This document shows positions 20,301-27,794 of a stretch of 64,000 nucleotides of DNA, piece after piece. Numbering within the stretch: position 1 is the first letter of the stretch; the number at the start of each line of letters is the position of its first letter. The translations under genes were made by a program, and so were the position numbers. The stretch lies in the NCBI GenBank assembly GCA_017999675.1, contig JAGNLL010000005.1, positions 28,249 to 92,248 of the forward strand. The letters are read 5' to 3'. Under the pieces are notes generated by a model. That model did not search any database. It was not told the DNA's origin and saw only the letters and a program-made list of their open reading frames with translations. The stretch is from Rickettsiales bacterium (GTDB lineage: Bacteria > Pseudomonadota > Alphaproteobacteria > Rickettsiales > UBA1997).

Positions 20301-20527
20301 ACTTTAGAGCCGTTTCGATCCATGGCGCTAAATAAGCAGTTAGAGCCGGGTTGAGCAACTACACCTGTAGCTAGTAGGGCACAATCATCGTTTGTTGTTG
20401 TAGAAGAAAGGTCGGATGGAGAATAAAAAACTGCTGCAATTCCCAAAGTCAAAGCGCAAAAAACAGCCAAGCATTTTGCAGCTTTTTTTGGCTCTTTTAC
20501 GTTTTTAAGATTGGGGAGAAATTTCAT
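14393..20527 (-). CDS. Giant Cys-rich surface protein with sushi/CCP-like modules
   Basis: I do not recognise the whole protein. From the ATG at 20527 it has 2,044 residues. A basic N terminus is followed by a hydrophobic segment (about 21-38), fitting an uncleaved signal anchor or a signal peptide. The first 350 residues are Cys-rich short repeats, with a Ca-binding-like DVNNDGLIDAYDND near 285-300. Residues about 1170-1900 (14.83-17.0 kb) iterate a 90-150-residue module: C-P-A-I, a Trp, then G-x-C-x-x-G-[YF], then P-x-R-x-C-x-x-x-G-x-W-x-x-x-x-x-x-C. RKCNQIGTWQNPTNAC and RRCDYLGNWGPVVNPC are the clearest ends. This resembles sushi/CCP domains. The start overlaps murD by 23 bases and purE follows 3 bases on. 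Export is inferred from the N terminus and the cysteines. Confidence 0.7.
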   Translation of the reverse strand: MKFLPNLKNVKEPKKAAKCLAVFCALTLGIAAVFYSPSDLSSTTTNDDCALLATGVVAQPGSNCLFSAMDRNGSKVLPLCREIPATSYSIDPSNILSTGTRRVTCSNLSDLPLCPTTPTSADLPGKNCAPLCDGSFSGTGTRSVDYAIHNRDCIRFCDALEADVIASGISAQPNINCVDRKCHQLAKGDVPVSNGDTANCSLMPCNLLTKDELIDVAGKIYNDVEVLHRTAGKYCDGNNDINGKTLKCYEFNKDQLLYVTKGHMCKVHNCPAPCSNYTSPLDVNNDGLIDAYDNDDTLNVTDRDKDPSTPADDTYVANYKTSINNEAELSSSSYCSPIYCRPIITKQFRCVDGSGSVTGDSSKDIFRNSSCDSTGTGATCSNNLCFQTIDCNESVNDSKPECFQSPDGQIGSTNDIVNSEFYRPKPLKKATRIQGSIRIMEDMNGGYPNGELCYTKSQMENRPDNFDDGRGSTSEDGQWGLDMTIRIPMPAPVPDIVIPIGWFHSSLLPDETRSPRACNVPNSGDRGTGYNYLCFGDGNLSQLYAKVADHTAFHKGYVQTNFTEGDGTHKLNVCLRFRSSLRPDDGTSETCGSRQCAINCLFGVCDSQNCGQDRCVELEVADSNPTECEMRSAIAEGNLSKKCMGTFDVKPGLDTEGLRVRIQRYGARKICSFLDVRGQTAYDTVNDLDLFIKGSEKLSTDGSCVNGSKNSSGNCSGYSNYTNPASAEMWRTIKFGTSGNIPYIQNNQPAGQLSGYYDKNGQFFAEQECIYIPLRTAPARIYNLANITNSAKLFTPPIYILNALAKAGSGTPAPRNFGEAFGVTDFNYPAVQVNFGNTTQEISLGALGTELVTGYGDSRVVNTITTTVNEIEYSVDVFARKEFNESSKKPTFCVYRKVVNIANVEVGPERIGCVDRKLPALNDTINKQKTVIYLDPSSTFSSSKIVLRFLGSYGANGIDNNCLAGSDDVCSAEIKFENINSDIPTCNSAVVDPTDPTTISPEMYNLCAKRDECSQLNVECIQNEIALQAAKVAGQGIESFLAVRKRCNEILLPMCNARKGITAPTGDVVNPNPTNAPASPTAYGWFNEICFVSGDKADGFNSHLKQVIAYKTSAQGVKGKCLTHEGPTACPDGGKAPNCNCAVAIDGAAIDLTTQEIRTQTPREAGLCVDMPMPQTCPAIDYNPTSTIPSDPEYVYTSLNQTSYGASQGTISDVVHISHQTRSQASASSHAEFPLSVIGSVDVEGFCGGFWKNSTSPTTGIASAPTRTCVNTNGNASWDSVVKNACSRYSCEARLTTGADSEADNASYQGGYASSETGEAKGSSDGFATWPSYLKTNDFPEDVNALACIPGFKKIGANSTIAGTPIRTYETQISGYSGGNSPIRKCNQIGTWQNPTNACERIKCPAITPPTEDPANFTLNDWIKWYDAGGATFPQTNASRSTSAGIVAIGTCNNNIGFFNLGAPPTRRCDYLGNWGPVVNPCTTRCEAITTDLALGSNNGNATWSETNITPPATEQEGVFGSCLSGYVPYPYPPLKNKYGIPYDLARGNITNYNISGVTTIAGNANYESSIPLDVSLDGTRPERIPGDPKKLCRTLTYDGTDTNTWAAANSSCIAGCPGASQDPRVGVGVTQHDSTDGKKTIKWSDGATFGTWYFVASGSPETSVANIPNFTGEDAADFTKDRTNKVFVLARFCGDGNNGTTRGKWEDPIPQCATNGSAPNVGMIADSNAIYNTSSAHNGVNRMDSRTIDVNDSTLATTNSCRTDGNYFKTGSDSTPQNISSYKCVYKSGNNIDEVYFEKIDGEPCKIYCRPPAVGDLFGNSKYTGTPAAPEFTPVNGTLNLGECADGYGKADDNDDDTSDNSCGRTNSDRGATPIVTCQTNGLFGNISNNCTSCFGCSSSSTTIAPSSNIGSGNDEASFDHSLVSSGSTSVTFWSSGQENAGERSYATNIKNWISTGFDNLGGTVNKCSSGVFNNTAHNTCIGLHFFRRVGNDSHTNTLGYLTMKCVDGAFIPEQYQNCSLTRPSPSETNNPPGDYKTCYYSY

Positions 20528-21872
20528 CAAATAGCTTGCAAAAGTAGTCGCCGCGCTGCTCAAAATTTTTCCATTGATCAAACGAGGCGCAAGCCGGCGA
20601 AAGTAAAATGTTCTTGCCAGATAAGCCAATATTTTTTGCGTCTAAAAATGCCTTTTTAAAGGCTGTTTCCAAATCGCCGCATTTTTCAAAAGGCACTGAA
20701 TTTTCTGCTAAAGTTTTGGCAAATTCTTCACTGGCTTTTCCGATTAAATAGGCTTTGTGAATTTTTTTAAAAAACGGCGCCAAGCTAGAAATTCCTCCGT
20801 CTTTGGCCACGCCGCCCAAAATCCAAAAAATATTGTCGTAGGCTTTAAGGGCGTTCTCAGTTGATTCGGCGTTGGTGGCTTTGCTGTCATTGATAAATTT
20901 TATGCCGCCAACTTCGCCAAGCAGTTGCATGCGGTGACGTAGGCCGGTGAATTTTTTTATTGCGGCGATAATTTTTTCTTCGTTTGAAAGTGTTTGGCAG
21001 TAAGCAATTGCAAAGGCAAAAGCCATGTTTTGGTCGTTATGTTCGCCGCGTAAAAAATCTGATTTTAATTCTAAATACGAATTAGCGCCGCCAATTTTAT
21101 TAACCAAAATTCCGTTAAAAAGCGCCACGCCATTTTCTTGAATTTGTTTGGTTGAAATTGGCACCAAAGTGGCGTGAAAGTTTTGATCGTTTTTTAGCTC
21201 GTCAAAAACTTGTTTTGAGTTGGCGTTGTCCACGTCAATCAAAGCAAAATCACCTTCAACCTGATTTCTAAAAATTCTTTTTTTGGTTTTAATGTAGCCT
21301 TCAAGCGAGCCGTGGCGGTCAATGTGGTCGGGTGTAATGTTTAAAAGTGCAGCAATTTTAAAGTGAGTTTGGTCAAGCAGATCAAGTTGGTAAGAAGATG
21401 TTTCAAAAATGTAGGAAAAATTATTTTGGTTTTGCGGCAAATCAAAACAAGGCACGCCGATATTGCCGCCAATTGCTGAAGGAATTTTTAATTCGTTAAA
21501 AACAAAACCGCTAAGTGCCGTGGTTGTTGATTTTCCGTTGGTTCCGGTAATTGCGATAAAGTTGTTTTGCGAGTTGTTTCGATAAAAAATTTCAATGTCG
21601 CACGCAAGAACAGCGCCAGTTTTTTTAACAATTTCTAAAATTTTGTGAGGCTTTGGAAAATAAAGCGGAATGCCGGGAGAGAAGCTGATTGTCGTGTTTG
21701 CGTCGTAAGAAATTTGGTCGGGGTTTTGAAAATTTATTTCCAAAAATTTTTGCTTAGCGTCTAAAATTGCTTTTTCATTGTCGTCGGTTGCAACTACCTC
21801 AAAACCTTGTGCTGCCAAAAATTTTGCTGTGGCAATTCCCGAAATTCCAAGGCCGTAAACGACATATTTCAT
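20505..21872 (-). CDS. murD: UDP-N-acetylmuramoylalanine-D-glutamate ligase
   Basis: MurD adds D-Glu to UDP-MurNAc-L-Ala in peptidoglycan synthesis. The 455-residue protein has an N-terminal Rossmann-like domain (VYGLGISGIATAKFL), the ATP loop GTNGKST at 110-116, the central ligase motif HIDRHGS, and a C-terminal domain with ILGGVAKDGG and LSPACASFDQWKNFEQRG. It starts directly after rpe. Its last 23 bases double as the beginning of the giant gene: the same bases encode the end of MurD and the first residues of the next protein, which suggests translational coupling. No other mur genes of the usual dcw cluster are here. Confidence 0.95.
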   Translation of the reverse strand: MKYVVYGLGISGIATAKFLAAQGFEVVATDDNEKAILDAKQKFLEINFQNPDQISYDANTTISFSPGIPLYFPKPHKILEIVKKTGAVLACDIEIFYRNNSQNNFIAITGTNGKSTTTALSGFVFNELKIPSAIGGNIGVPCFDLPQNQNNFSYIFETSSYQLDLLDQTHFKIAALLNITPDHIDRHGSLEGYIKTKKRIFRNQVEGDFALIDVDNANSKQVFDELKNDQNFHATLVPISTKQIQENGVALFNGILVNKIGGANSYLELKSDFLRGEHNDQNMAFAFAIAYCQTLSNEEKIIAAIKKFTGLRHRMQLLGEVGGIKFINDSKATNAESTENALKAYDNIFWILGGVAKDGGISSLAPFFKKIHKAYLIGKASEEFAKTLAENSVPFEKCGDLETAFKKAFLDAKNIGLSGKNILLSPACASFDQWKNFEQRGDYFCKLFDEISPQS

Positions 21873-22517
21873 CTAAGAGCGAAGTTTTGAGATTGCGTCG
21901 GAGTAATTTTTTGATCCAAAAATGTAAGAGCCAGAAACCAAAACATCAGCACCGGCCGAAGTGGCAAGTTTAAAGGTTTCGGCATTGATGCCGCCGTCAA
22001 CTTCAAGCTCAATTTTTTTGCCGGTTTTTTCAATTTTTTTGCGCAGGTTTTCAATTTTTCTTAGCTGTGAAGAAAGAAATTTCTGTCCGCCAAATCCGGG
22101 ATTAACCGTCATTACCAAAATCAAATCGAGCTTTTCTAAAACGTAATCAAGCGCGTCTTCGTGGGTTGAAGGCACAATTGAAACACCAGCTTTTTTGCCG
22201 AAAGATTTTATTAAATCCACCGAGCGATCCAAGTGAATTGATGCTTCAGCGTGAATTGTGATAATGTCCGATCCCGCGTCAGCAAAGGCTTTAACGTGAT
22301 TGTCGGGGTTGTTAATCATCAAGTGAACGTCAAAGGGCAGGGCGGTGTTTTTGCGTAAATTTTTTACCACTTCATTGCCAATGGTAATGTTGGGAACAAA
22401 GCTGCCATCCATTACGTCGATGTGAATGTAGTCGGCACCGGCTTTTTCAATTGCGACAATTTCTTCGCCAAGTTTTGAAAAATCGGCGGATAGAATGGAG
22501 GGAGAAATTTTGATCAT
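21873..22517 (-). CDS. rpe: Ribulose-phosphate 3-epimerase
   Basis: Rpe interconverts ribulose-5-P and xylulose-5-P. The 214-residue TIM barrel has the family motifs SILSADFSKLGEE, HIDVMDGSFVPNIT, VHLMI, TVNPGFGGQKF and EVDGGINAET, with catalytic Asp residues in DVMDG and DGGI. It ends one base before the murD start, and the DUF2155 gene ends 7 bases upstream, so it is operon-internal. Confidence 0.96.
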   Translation of the reverse strand: MIKISPSILSADFSKLGEEIVAIEKAGADYIHIDVMDGSFVPNITIGNEVVKNLRKNTALPFDVHLMINNPDNHVKAFADAGSDIITIHAEASIHLDRSVDLIKSFGKKAGVSIVPSTHEDALDYVLEKLDLILVMTVNPGFGGQKFLSSQLRKIENLRKKIEKTGKKIELEVDGGINAETFKLATSAGADVLVSGSYIFGSKNYSDAISKLRS

Positions 22518-22524
22518 TTTTGCC

Positions 22525-22965
22525 TTATTTATTTTTGCAGCTCAGTGCAATCAAATCGTAAATCGGATGTTCCAAGCCTGAAACCGAAGGGCTTGAGGCA
22601 AACATCCAGCCGTAAAAAATTCTCTTTTCGGGTTCGTTATTTTTGCTTTCTAAAACTTCTAACAAAATTTTGCTTTCAGGTTTTTGGTCTAAAGGTGCTT
22701 GCAAGCATTTGTGGGCAATAACCGAAATTTGTCCGAAGCGAATTTTGTCTTCGATTTTCATTTCTAAAATAGAAGTTTTGGCGGTGGTTTTATTTAAACC
22801 CTGCACAACTGCTACGTTAAAAACCCTTGAGGCATCTGCTTTAGCAGCGGTTAATTCACCGCCGGTTTCTTCGGGTGGTAAAATTTTTGCAGCTTCTTGC
22901 GCAAGAGCCGCAGAAGAAATAAACGCGGCAAAAATCAGGCTAAAAACAAATTTATTTTTCTTCAT
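22525..22965 (-). CDS. DUF2155 periplasmic protein
   Basis: The 146-residue protein has a clear signal peptide (MKKNKFVFSLIFAAFISSAA, cut near ALA-QE). It then carries the DUF2155 core: GLNKTTAKTSILEMK, FGQISVIAHKC, and a C-terminal RIFYGWMFASSPSVSGLEHPIYD segment. I set the start at 22965: an AAAGGTG ribosome site lies just upstream and the signal peptide begins here. It overlaps the end of mlaD by 14 bases. The function is unknown; in alphaproteobacteria it commonly neighbours the NDUFA12-type and MCE genes, as here. Confidence 0.85.
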   Translation of the reverse strand: MKKNKFVFSLIFAAFISSAALAQEAAKILPPEETGGELTAAKADASRVFNVAVVQGLNKTTAKTSILEMKIEDKIRFGQISVIAHKCLQAPLDQKPESKILLEVLESKNNEPEKRIFYGWMFASSPSVSGLEHPIYDLIALSCKNK

Positions 22966-23428
22966 TTTTTTCACCTTTCTTTTCGTTAGAATTAAAGATG
23001 AATTTGCCCAAAAGTTCTTCAAAATTTACGGTTGATTGGGTGAATTGAATTTCGTCACCGTCTTTTAAATTTTCTTCATCGCCACCGGGAGTGACGGCCA
23101 AATATTTTGAACCCAAAAGCCCTTCTGAAGCAATTTTTACCGAGCTGTCCAAAGGCAATTTAATGTTGTTTGGAATGTTTAATTGTAGTGCGGCGCGAAA
23201 AGTTTTTTCGTCTAAAATTTGGCTTTCCACCGTGCCAATTTTTACGCCAGAAATTTTTACGTCACTGCCATTTGCAATGCCGTCGGCATTGTCGAATTTA
23301 GCAATTAAACGGTAGCCAGAAGAGGTTTTGGTTTGGCTACTATTAAATGACGTAAAAAAGAAAATCGCGGCCCAAAGTAAAACAAAAGTACCAACGATAA
23401 TTTCGAAATAATTATTTGTTTTGTTCAT
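22952..23428 (-). CDS. mlaD: MlaD/MCE-domain lipid-transport protein
   Basis: MlaD proteins sit in the inner membrane and shuttle phospholipids between the membranes. The 158-residue protein has an N-terminal membrane helix (about 8-27) followed by one MCE domain: YRLIAKFDNADGIANGSDVKISGVKIGTV is the signature region (split here: GYRLIAKFDNADGIANG, then SDVKISGVKIG). LGSKYLAVTPGG follows. The start is at 23428, after an ORF extension with no family counterpart. mlaE, mlaF and mlaC are not adjacent; the gene sits between the NDUFA12-like and DUF2155 genes. Confidence 0.87.
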   Translation of the reverse strand: MNKTNNYFEIIVGTFVLLWAAIFFFTSFNSSQTKTSSGYRLIAKFDNADGIANGSDVKISGVKIGTVESQILDEKTFRAALQLNIPNNIKLPLDSSVKIASEGLLGSKYLAVTPGGDEENLKDGDEIQFTQSTVNFEELLGKFIFNSNEKKGEKNEEK

Positions 23429-23432
23429 GATT

Positions 23433-23759
23433 TTAGTTGTTTGGTTTCCATGCCTCGTAGCCGGCATTGGTATTTTTAACTGTAGAATTTTTTGGCGAGT
23501 GAGCGTGCTTAGTGCCAGTTAAATTTGGCAGGTGAATTTTTTGCCAAGAAAAGTGGTGAGTGTTGATGTTAACCGGTAAAATATTGGTGGTGTAGTGCAT
23601 CCATCCGTGCCATTCAGCAGGAATTTTTGACGCCTCGACAATGCCTTTGTAAACGACAAATCTTTTGCCGTTTTTATGTAAAAAATATTCATTGCCAAAC
23701 ACGTCGGCACCAACTTTTTGGCAAGAGAATCTGATGAAGAATTTGTTGAGAAAGTTCAT
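23433..23759 (-). CDS. NADH:ubiquinone oxidoreductase 17.2 kDa-like subunit (NDUFA12)
   Basis: This 108-residue protein matches the small complex I accessory subunit shared by mitochondria and alphaproteobacteria. VGADVFGNEYF is followed by a basic strand, RFVVYKGIVEASKIPAEW, then HGWMHYTTN. The W-H-G-W-[LM]-H motif is diagnostic. The start at 23759 (MNFLNKFF) is preferred over an upstream alternative. It is the first gene of the long minus-strand operon and faces slt across 96 bp, where both promoters should lie. Complex I genes nuoM and nuoN are elsewhere in the window. Confidence 0.88.
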   Translation of the reverse strand: MNFLNKFFIRFSCQKVGADVFGNEYFLHKNGKRFVVYKGIVEASKIPAEWHGWMHYTTNILPVNINTHHFSWQKIHLPNLTGTKHAHSPKNSTVKNTNAGYEAWKPNN

Positions 23760-23855
23760 GTGAATTGATGTAAGTGGGGAGGAATTTGAAGTGCGGCGCA
23801 ACTTAAAAAACGAGTTTGAAAAATCAAAGTGAAATCACACTAAAAGAAATTCGAT

Positions 23856-26060
23856 TTGTCTTTTGAAAAGATTGCTGAAAAAGTTGCGGTCATTCCCCCG
23901 TCTGTTTTAAAAAAAATTTCCGGTAATTTTATTTTCTTAAAAACTTCTCAATTCAGCTTTGTTGCAAAATGCTGTGCGGTCTTTGCTGTCGCGGCTTTTT
24001 TGGGTTTTGGCTTTGAGGCTCAAGCCAAAGATGTGCGCCCAATGTCGCAAAAACTTTGGCAAAATATTTCGCCAGAAGATCTCGAAATTTTAAAACAAAT
24101 TAACACCGCAATTGCTGAAAAAAAACACTCTGAGGCTTTTAATTTAGCCACTCAGCTAAAGAAAGATCCGGCACTTCAACCAGTGCCAGAACAAACCCAA
24201 ATTATTAAATCTAAACCCGATTTTTTCGAAAGCGCTGCCGGTATTATTTTGTGGAATAAATTTGTCGGAAAAATTGAACCCAAGGCAATTTCTTTCAGCG
24301 ATATTTCGCGTTTTTCTTTGGACAATCCATTCTTTCCAAATTCTAGCGAATTAAATCGCAACGTTGAGCGCGTAGCAATCGCAAGCAACATTCAATACCA
24401 AGCTGGTGAAAAATATTTTAACTCTAACCCGGCGGGAACACTCGAATCGAAACTCTACTTATTAGAATCAAAAATAAATTTTTTAGCGCGTTCAAAAGCA
24501 CCAGAAGCTGAAAAAGAAAAGTCGCGTAAAGAAATTCAAACTCTCATTTCAAACATTTGGTTAAAAGAAAATTTCTCTGCTGAAGGCGAAAAAAGTTTCT
24601 TACAAAAATATCAAAATCAGCTTACGCAAATTGATCACATTAACCGCATTGATCGCTTGTTGTGGGATGGCAAAATAGACGAAGCCAAAGGCATCATGCG
24701 CTTTGTTAACGAAGATTATCAGGCGCTATTTTCGGCAGTAATTGAAATTCAAAATTCGCCAAAATTTATCGATAAAATTGTGCTTGGCGTGCCAAGAAAA
24801 TTGCGTTCAAACGAGGGGCTTTCTTACCGCAGAGTTATTTGGTACAAGTCGAAAGACCGCGTTGACGACTTGCTTGAAGTAATTGCCGACCTGCCAGAAA
24901 AATCGCAATTTCCAGAAAAATGGTGGAGCCTGCGCCGCCTTTATTCGCGCGAGATGATCAAGCAAAAAAAATATAAAGCTGCTTACAAAATGATTGAAAA
25001 TCACAGCTTGCCTACAACCTCTTCAGATTTTTGGGAAGCCGAATGGATGAGTGGTTGGATTGCTCTGCGCTTTTTAGACAAGCCAAAAGATGCTTACGCG
25101 CGTTTTGAAAATCTTTACAAAAATGTTTCGCAACCCGTCACACTTTCGCGCGCTTCTTACTGGCTGGGCATGGCATCTGAAGGCATGGGCGACAAGAAAA
25201 AAGCCGCAAGCTGGTATAAAACCGCGGCAAAATATCCAATATTTTTTTACGGCCAGCTAGCAATTCACAAGCATCGCGCTGTTGATCCGATTCAGGCACA
25301 AGAAGACATTATCTTGCCAAAAGATCCTGAGATTACAGTTAATGACATGATTCAAATGTCGGCGTCAAAAGCAGCGCAAACCGCTTATTTGCTTGCCGCA
25401 ATGGGGGATAAAACCAACGCCGGTAAAATTTTTGAGTGGGTAGTAAATAACTCAAAAAGCGAAGGCGAAATTGCCGTGGTAATGCGCTTGATTAACGAAA
25501 TAGGCGACCGCCAGCTTGACGCAAAAATTTCGAGAATTGCCTCAAAGAAAAACGTGTTTTTCATCAAAGACAAATTTCAAATTGTAAAAGAAATTTCTGG
25601 CGACGAATACGCGCCGCTAATTCACGCCATTGTAAAACAAGAAAGTGGTTTTGCGCCAACAGCTTTAAGTCACGTGGGCGCGGTTGGGTTTATGCAGCTA
25701 ATGCCCGACACTGCCAAGCTTGTGGCTAAAGAGGTTGGAGTGCCCTACAACAGAGACAAACTTGCCACCGACATTCAATACAACGTGCGCTTGGGTTCGC
25801 ACTACATTAAAAAATTGATCGATCGTTTTGACGGTTCTGAAATGCTAGCGATTGCCTCTTACAATGCTGGCCCCAACGCTACGCAGCGCTGGATCAACGA
25901 GTTTTACGACCCGCGCAAAGAAAAAGATCTCGACATGGTGGTAGATTGGATCGAGCTAATTACTTATTCTGAAACTAGAAATTACGTGCAACGGATTATG
26001 GAAAACCTGATCGTGTACAAATATTTAATGTCGCGGGCCAATTACGACGCGATTAAGTAA
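23856..26060 (+). CDS. slt: Soluble lytic murein transglycosylase, Slt70-like
   Basis: This enzyme cleaves peptidoglycan glycan strands to 1,6-anhydro products in the periplasm. The 734-residue protein has a signal-type hydrophobic segment near 33-57 ending AQA, a long helical superhelix (about 60-570) and a C-terminal lysozyme-like domain. The catalytic Glu is E596 in VKQESGFAP; GAVGFMQLMPDTA and ASYNAGP follow. No ATG or GTG exists between the upstream stop (23841) and the signal segment. The only conventional start is TTG at 23856, which gives an unusually long basic N region. Confidence 0.93.
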   Translation: MSFEKIAEKVAVIPPSVLKKISGNFIFLKTSQFSFVAKCCAVFAVAAFLGFGFEAQAKDVRPMSQKLWQNISPEDLEILKQINTAIAEKKHSEAFNLATQLKKDPALQPVPEQTQIIKSKPDFFESAAGIILWNKFVGKIEPKAISFSDISRFSLDNPFFPNSSELNRNVERVAIASNIQYQAGEKYFNSNPAGTLESKLYLLESKINFLARSKAPEAEKEKSRKEIQTLISNIWLKENFSAEGEKSFLQKYQNQLTQIDHINRIDRLLWDGKIDEAKGIMRFVNEDYQALFSAVIEIQNSPKFIDKIVLGVPRKLRSNEGLSYRRVIWYKSKDRVDDLLEVIADLPEKSQFPEKWWSLRRLYSREMIKQKKYKAAYKMIENHSLPTTSSDFWEAEWMSGWIALRFLDKPKDAYARFENLYKNVSQPVTLSRASYWLGMASEGMGDKKKAASWYKTAAKYPIFFYGQLAIHKHRAVDPIQAQEDIILPKDPEITVNDMIQMSASKAAQTAYLLAAMGDKTNAGKIFEWVVNNSKSEGEIAVVMRLINEIGDRQLDAKISRIASKKNVFFIKDKFQIVKEISGDEYAPLIHAIVKQESGFAPTALSHVGAVGFMQLMPDTAKLVAKEVGVPYNRDKLATDIQYNVRLGSHYIKKLIDRFDGSEMLAIASYNAGPNATQRWINEFYDPRKEKDLDMVVDWIELITYSETRNYVQRIMENLIVYKYLMSRANYDAIK

Positions 26061-26087
26061 AACCTTCAAAAACCAACCTTAAAAAAC

Positions 26088-27509
26088 ATGTTTGACGAAC
26101 TACACGAAGAGTGCGGAATTTTTGCAATTTACGGTTCTCCAGACGCTGCGGTAAACACCGCTCTTGGCCTTCACGCTTTGCAACATCGCGGGCAAGAAGC
26201 GGCGGGAATCGTCACAATGTCGGGCCCACTTTTTTCAGCACACTTTGCTGAAGGCCTAGTTGCCGACAATTTCACCGCCCAAGAAGTTGTAAAAAAACTT
26301 GAAGGCGATTCAGCAATTGGTCACGTGCGCTACTCAACGGCTGGCAAAAAAACTGCCCACAACCACCAGCCAATCTACGCCGAACTTAGCTGCGGATTTT
26401 TAGCTCTCGCTCACAATGGCAACCTCACCAACGCAATGACCTTGCGCAATCAGCTAATTAAGCGCGGTTCGATTTTTCAATCGACAATGGACACCGAAGT
26501 AATCATTCACCTAATCGCGCTTAGCCAAAAGCCAACTCTTAACGAAAAAATCATCGACGCCGTTTCGCAAATTGAAGGTGCTTTTTCTTTGGTGATTATT
26601 CACGAAGGCAAAATCATCGCGCTGCGCGATCCAAATGGTGTACGCCCACTAGTTTTAGGCAAGTTGGGGGACGCTTACGTGGTAGCTTCAGAAACCTGTG
26701 CTCTCGACATTATCGGCGCCAAATTTGAGCGCGACATTGAGCACGGCGAAATGGTAATTATTGACAATGAAGGCGTTAAATCGTCGCAGCCTTTCGAAGT
26801 GCGTCCGTCAAAATTTTGCATCTTCGAATATGTTTATTTTGCCCGCCCAGACAGCCTTCTTGAAGGAAAAAACGTTTACGAAATGCGCAAAAATATTGGC
26901 ATTGAATTAGCGCGCGAACTTAAAATTGACGCTGACGTAATTGTGCCAATCCCCGACTCGGGAGTGCCGGCGGCAATTGGCTACGCTCTTGAATCGAAAA
27001 TTCCTTTTGAACTAGGAATTATTCGCAACCACTACGTTGGCCGAACTTTCATCGAGCCAACCGACAAAATTCGTCACTTTGGCGTAAAGCTTAAACACAA
27101 TGCCAACCTTGCGGTGATTAAAGGCAAAAGAGTTGTGTTAATTGACGACAGCATTGTGCGCGGCACCACTTCGAAAAAAATTGTACAAATGATTCGCGAC
27201 GCCGGCGCTAAAGAAGTGCACATGTTAATTGCAAGTCCCCCAACAATTTCACCGTGCTTTTACGGAGTGGACACGCCAGACAAAGAGCATTTGATTGCGT
27301 CAAGAATGTCGGTTGAAGAAATTAGAAAAATGATTGGCGCTGACAGTTTGGGCTACATTTCAATTGACGGCCTTTACCGCGCAATTGTTGCAGACAAGCG
27401 CAACAACCAAAATCCGCAATATTGCGACGCGTGTTTTTCTGACGAATACCCAATTCGCCTCACCGACAAAGAAGGCGCAGCAGTTCCGCTTTTTGATTTT
27501 ATGAAATAA
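26088..27509 (+). CDS. purF: Amidophosphoribosyltransferase
   Basis: PurF makes 5-phosphoribosylamine, the first committed step of purine synthesis. The 473-residue protein has an 8-residue leader before the likely nucleophile C9 (EECGIFAIYG), and the Ntn-amidotransferase motifs HALQHRGQEAAG and GHVRYSTAG. The PRPP-binding loop VVLIDDSIVRGTTS is near residue 350. Cysteines near the C terminus (NPQYCDACFSDEYP) fit the Fe-S type of the family. It is followed 3 bases later by xseB. Confidence 0.96.
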   Translation: MFDELHEECGIFAIYGSPDAAVNTALGLHALQHRGQEAAGIVTMSGPLFSAHFAEGLVADNFTAQEVVKKLEGDSAIGHVRYSTAGKKTAHNHQPIYAELSCGFLALAHNGNLTNAMTLRNQLIKRGSIFQSTMDTEVIIHLIALSQKPTLNEKIIDAVSQIEGAFSLVIIHEGKIIALRDPNGVRPLVLGKLGDAYVVASETCALDIIGAKFERDIEHGEMVIIDNEGVKSSQPFEVRPSKFCIFEYVYFARPDSLLEGKNVYEMRKNIGIELARELKIDADVIVPIPDSGVPAAIGYALESKIPFELGIIRNHYVGRTFIEPTDKIRHFGVKLKHNANLAVIKGKRVVLIDDSIVRGTTSKKIVQMIRDAGAKEVHMLIASPPTISPCFYGVDTPDKEHLIASRMSVEEIRKMIGADSLGYISIDGLYRAIVADKRNNQNPQYCDACFSDEYPIRLTDKEGAAVPLFDFMK

Positions 27510-27512
27510 TTT

Positions 27513-27725
27513 ATGACCAAAGAATTACCGAAAAAAATTTCTAAAATGAGCTTTGAAGAGGCTTTGTCGCGTCTTGAAGAAATTGTCGAAACTTTGTCGT
27601 CACAAAAAATTAGCTTAGATGCAATGATTGAGCTACACGAAGAAGGCTCTGTCTTGAAAGAGCATTGCGCCAAAAGGCTTGAAGAAGCGCAGATGAAAAT
27701 TGAAACAGTTTCTAAGAAGAGTTAA
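27513..27725 (+). CDS. xseB: Exodeoxyribonuclease VII small subunit
   Basis: The 70-residue helical protein has the XseB signature MSFEEALSRLEEIVETL, then the second helix LDAMIELHEEGSVLKEHC. It partners XseA to degrade single-stranded DNA; xseA is not in the window. It is likely co-transcribed with purF. A double-hairpin repeat follows. Confidence 0.9.
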   Translation: MTKELPKKISKMSFEEALSRLEEIVETLSSQKISLDAMIELHEEGSVLKEHCAKRLEEAQMKIETVSKKS

Positions 27726-27794
27726 GGCGAGGGGATAAAGAAATTTGAAATTGAGAAGTGAATTTTAAATAGGTTCACGAGCAACTGAGTGTGG

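Noticed and set aside
20528-20629. 34-residue N-terminal extension of the giant Cys-rich protein
   Set aside because: It lies wholly within murD in another frame and would place the signal segment about 55 residues in; the ATG at 20527 is better.
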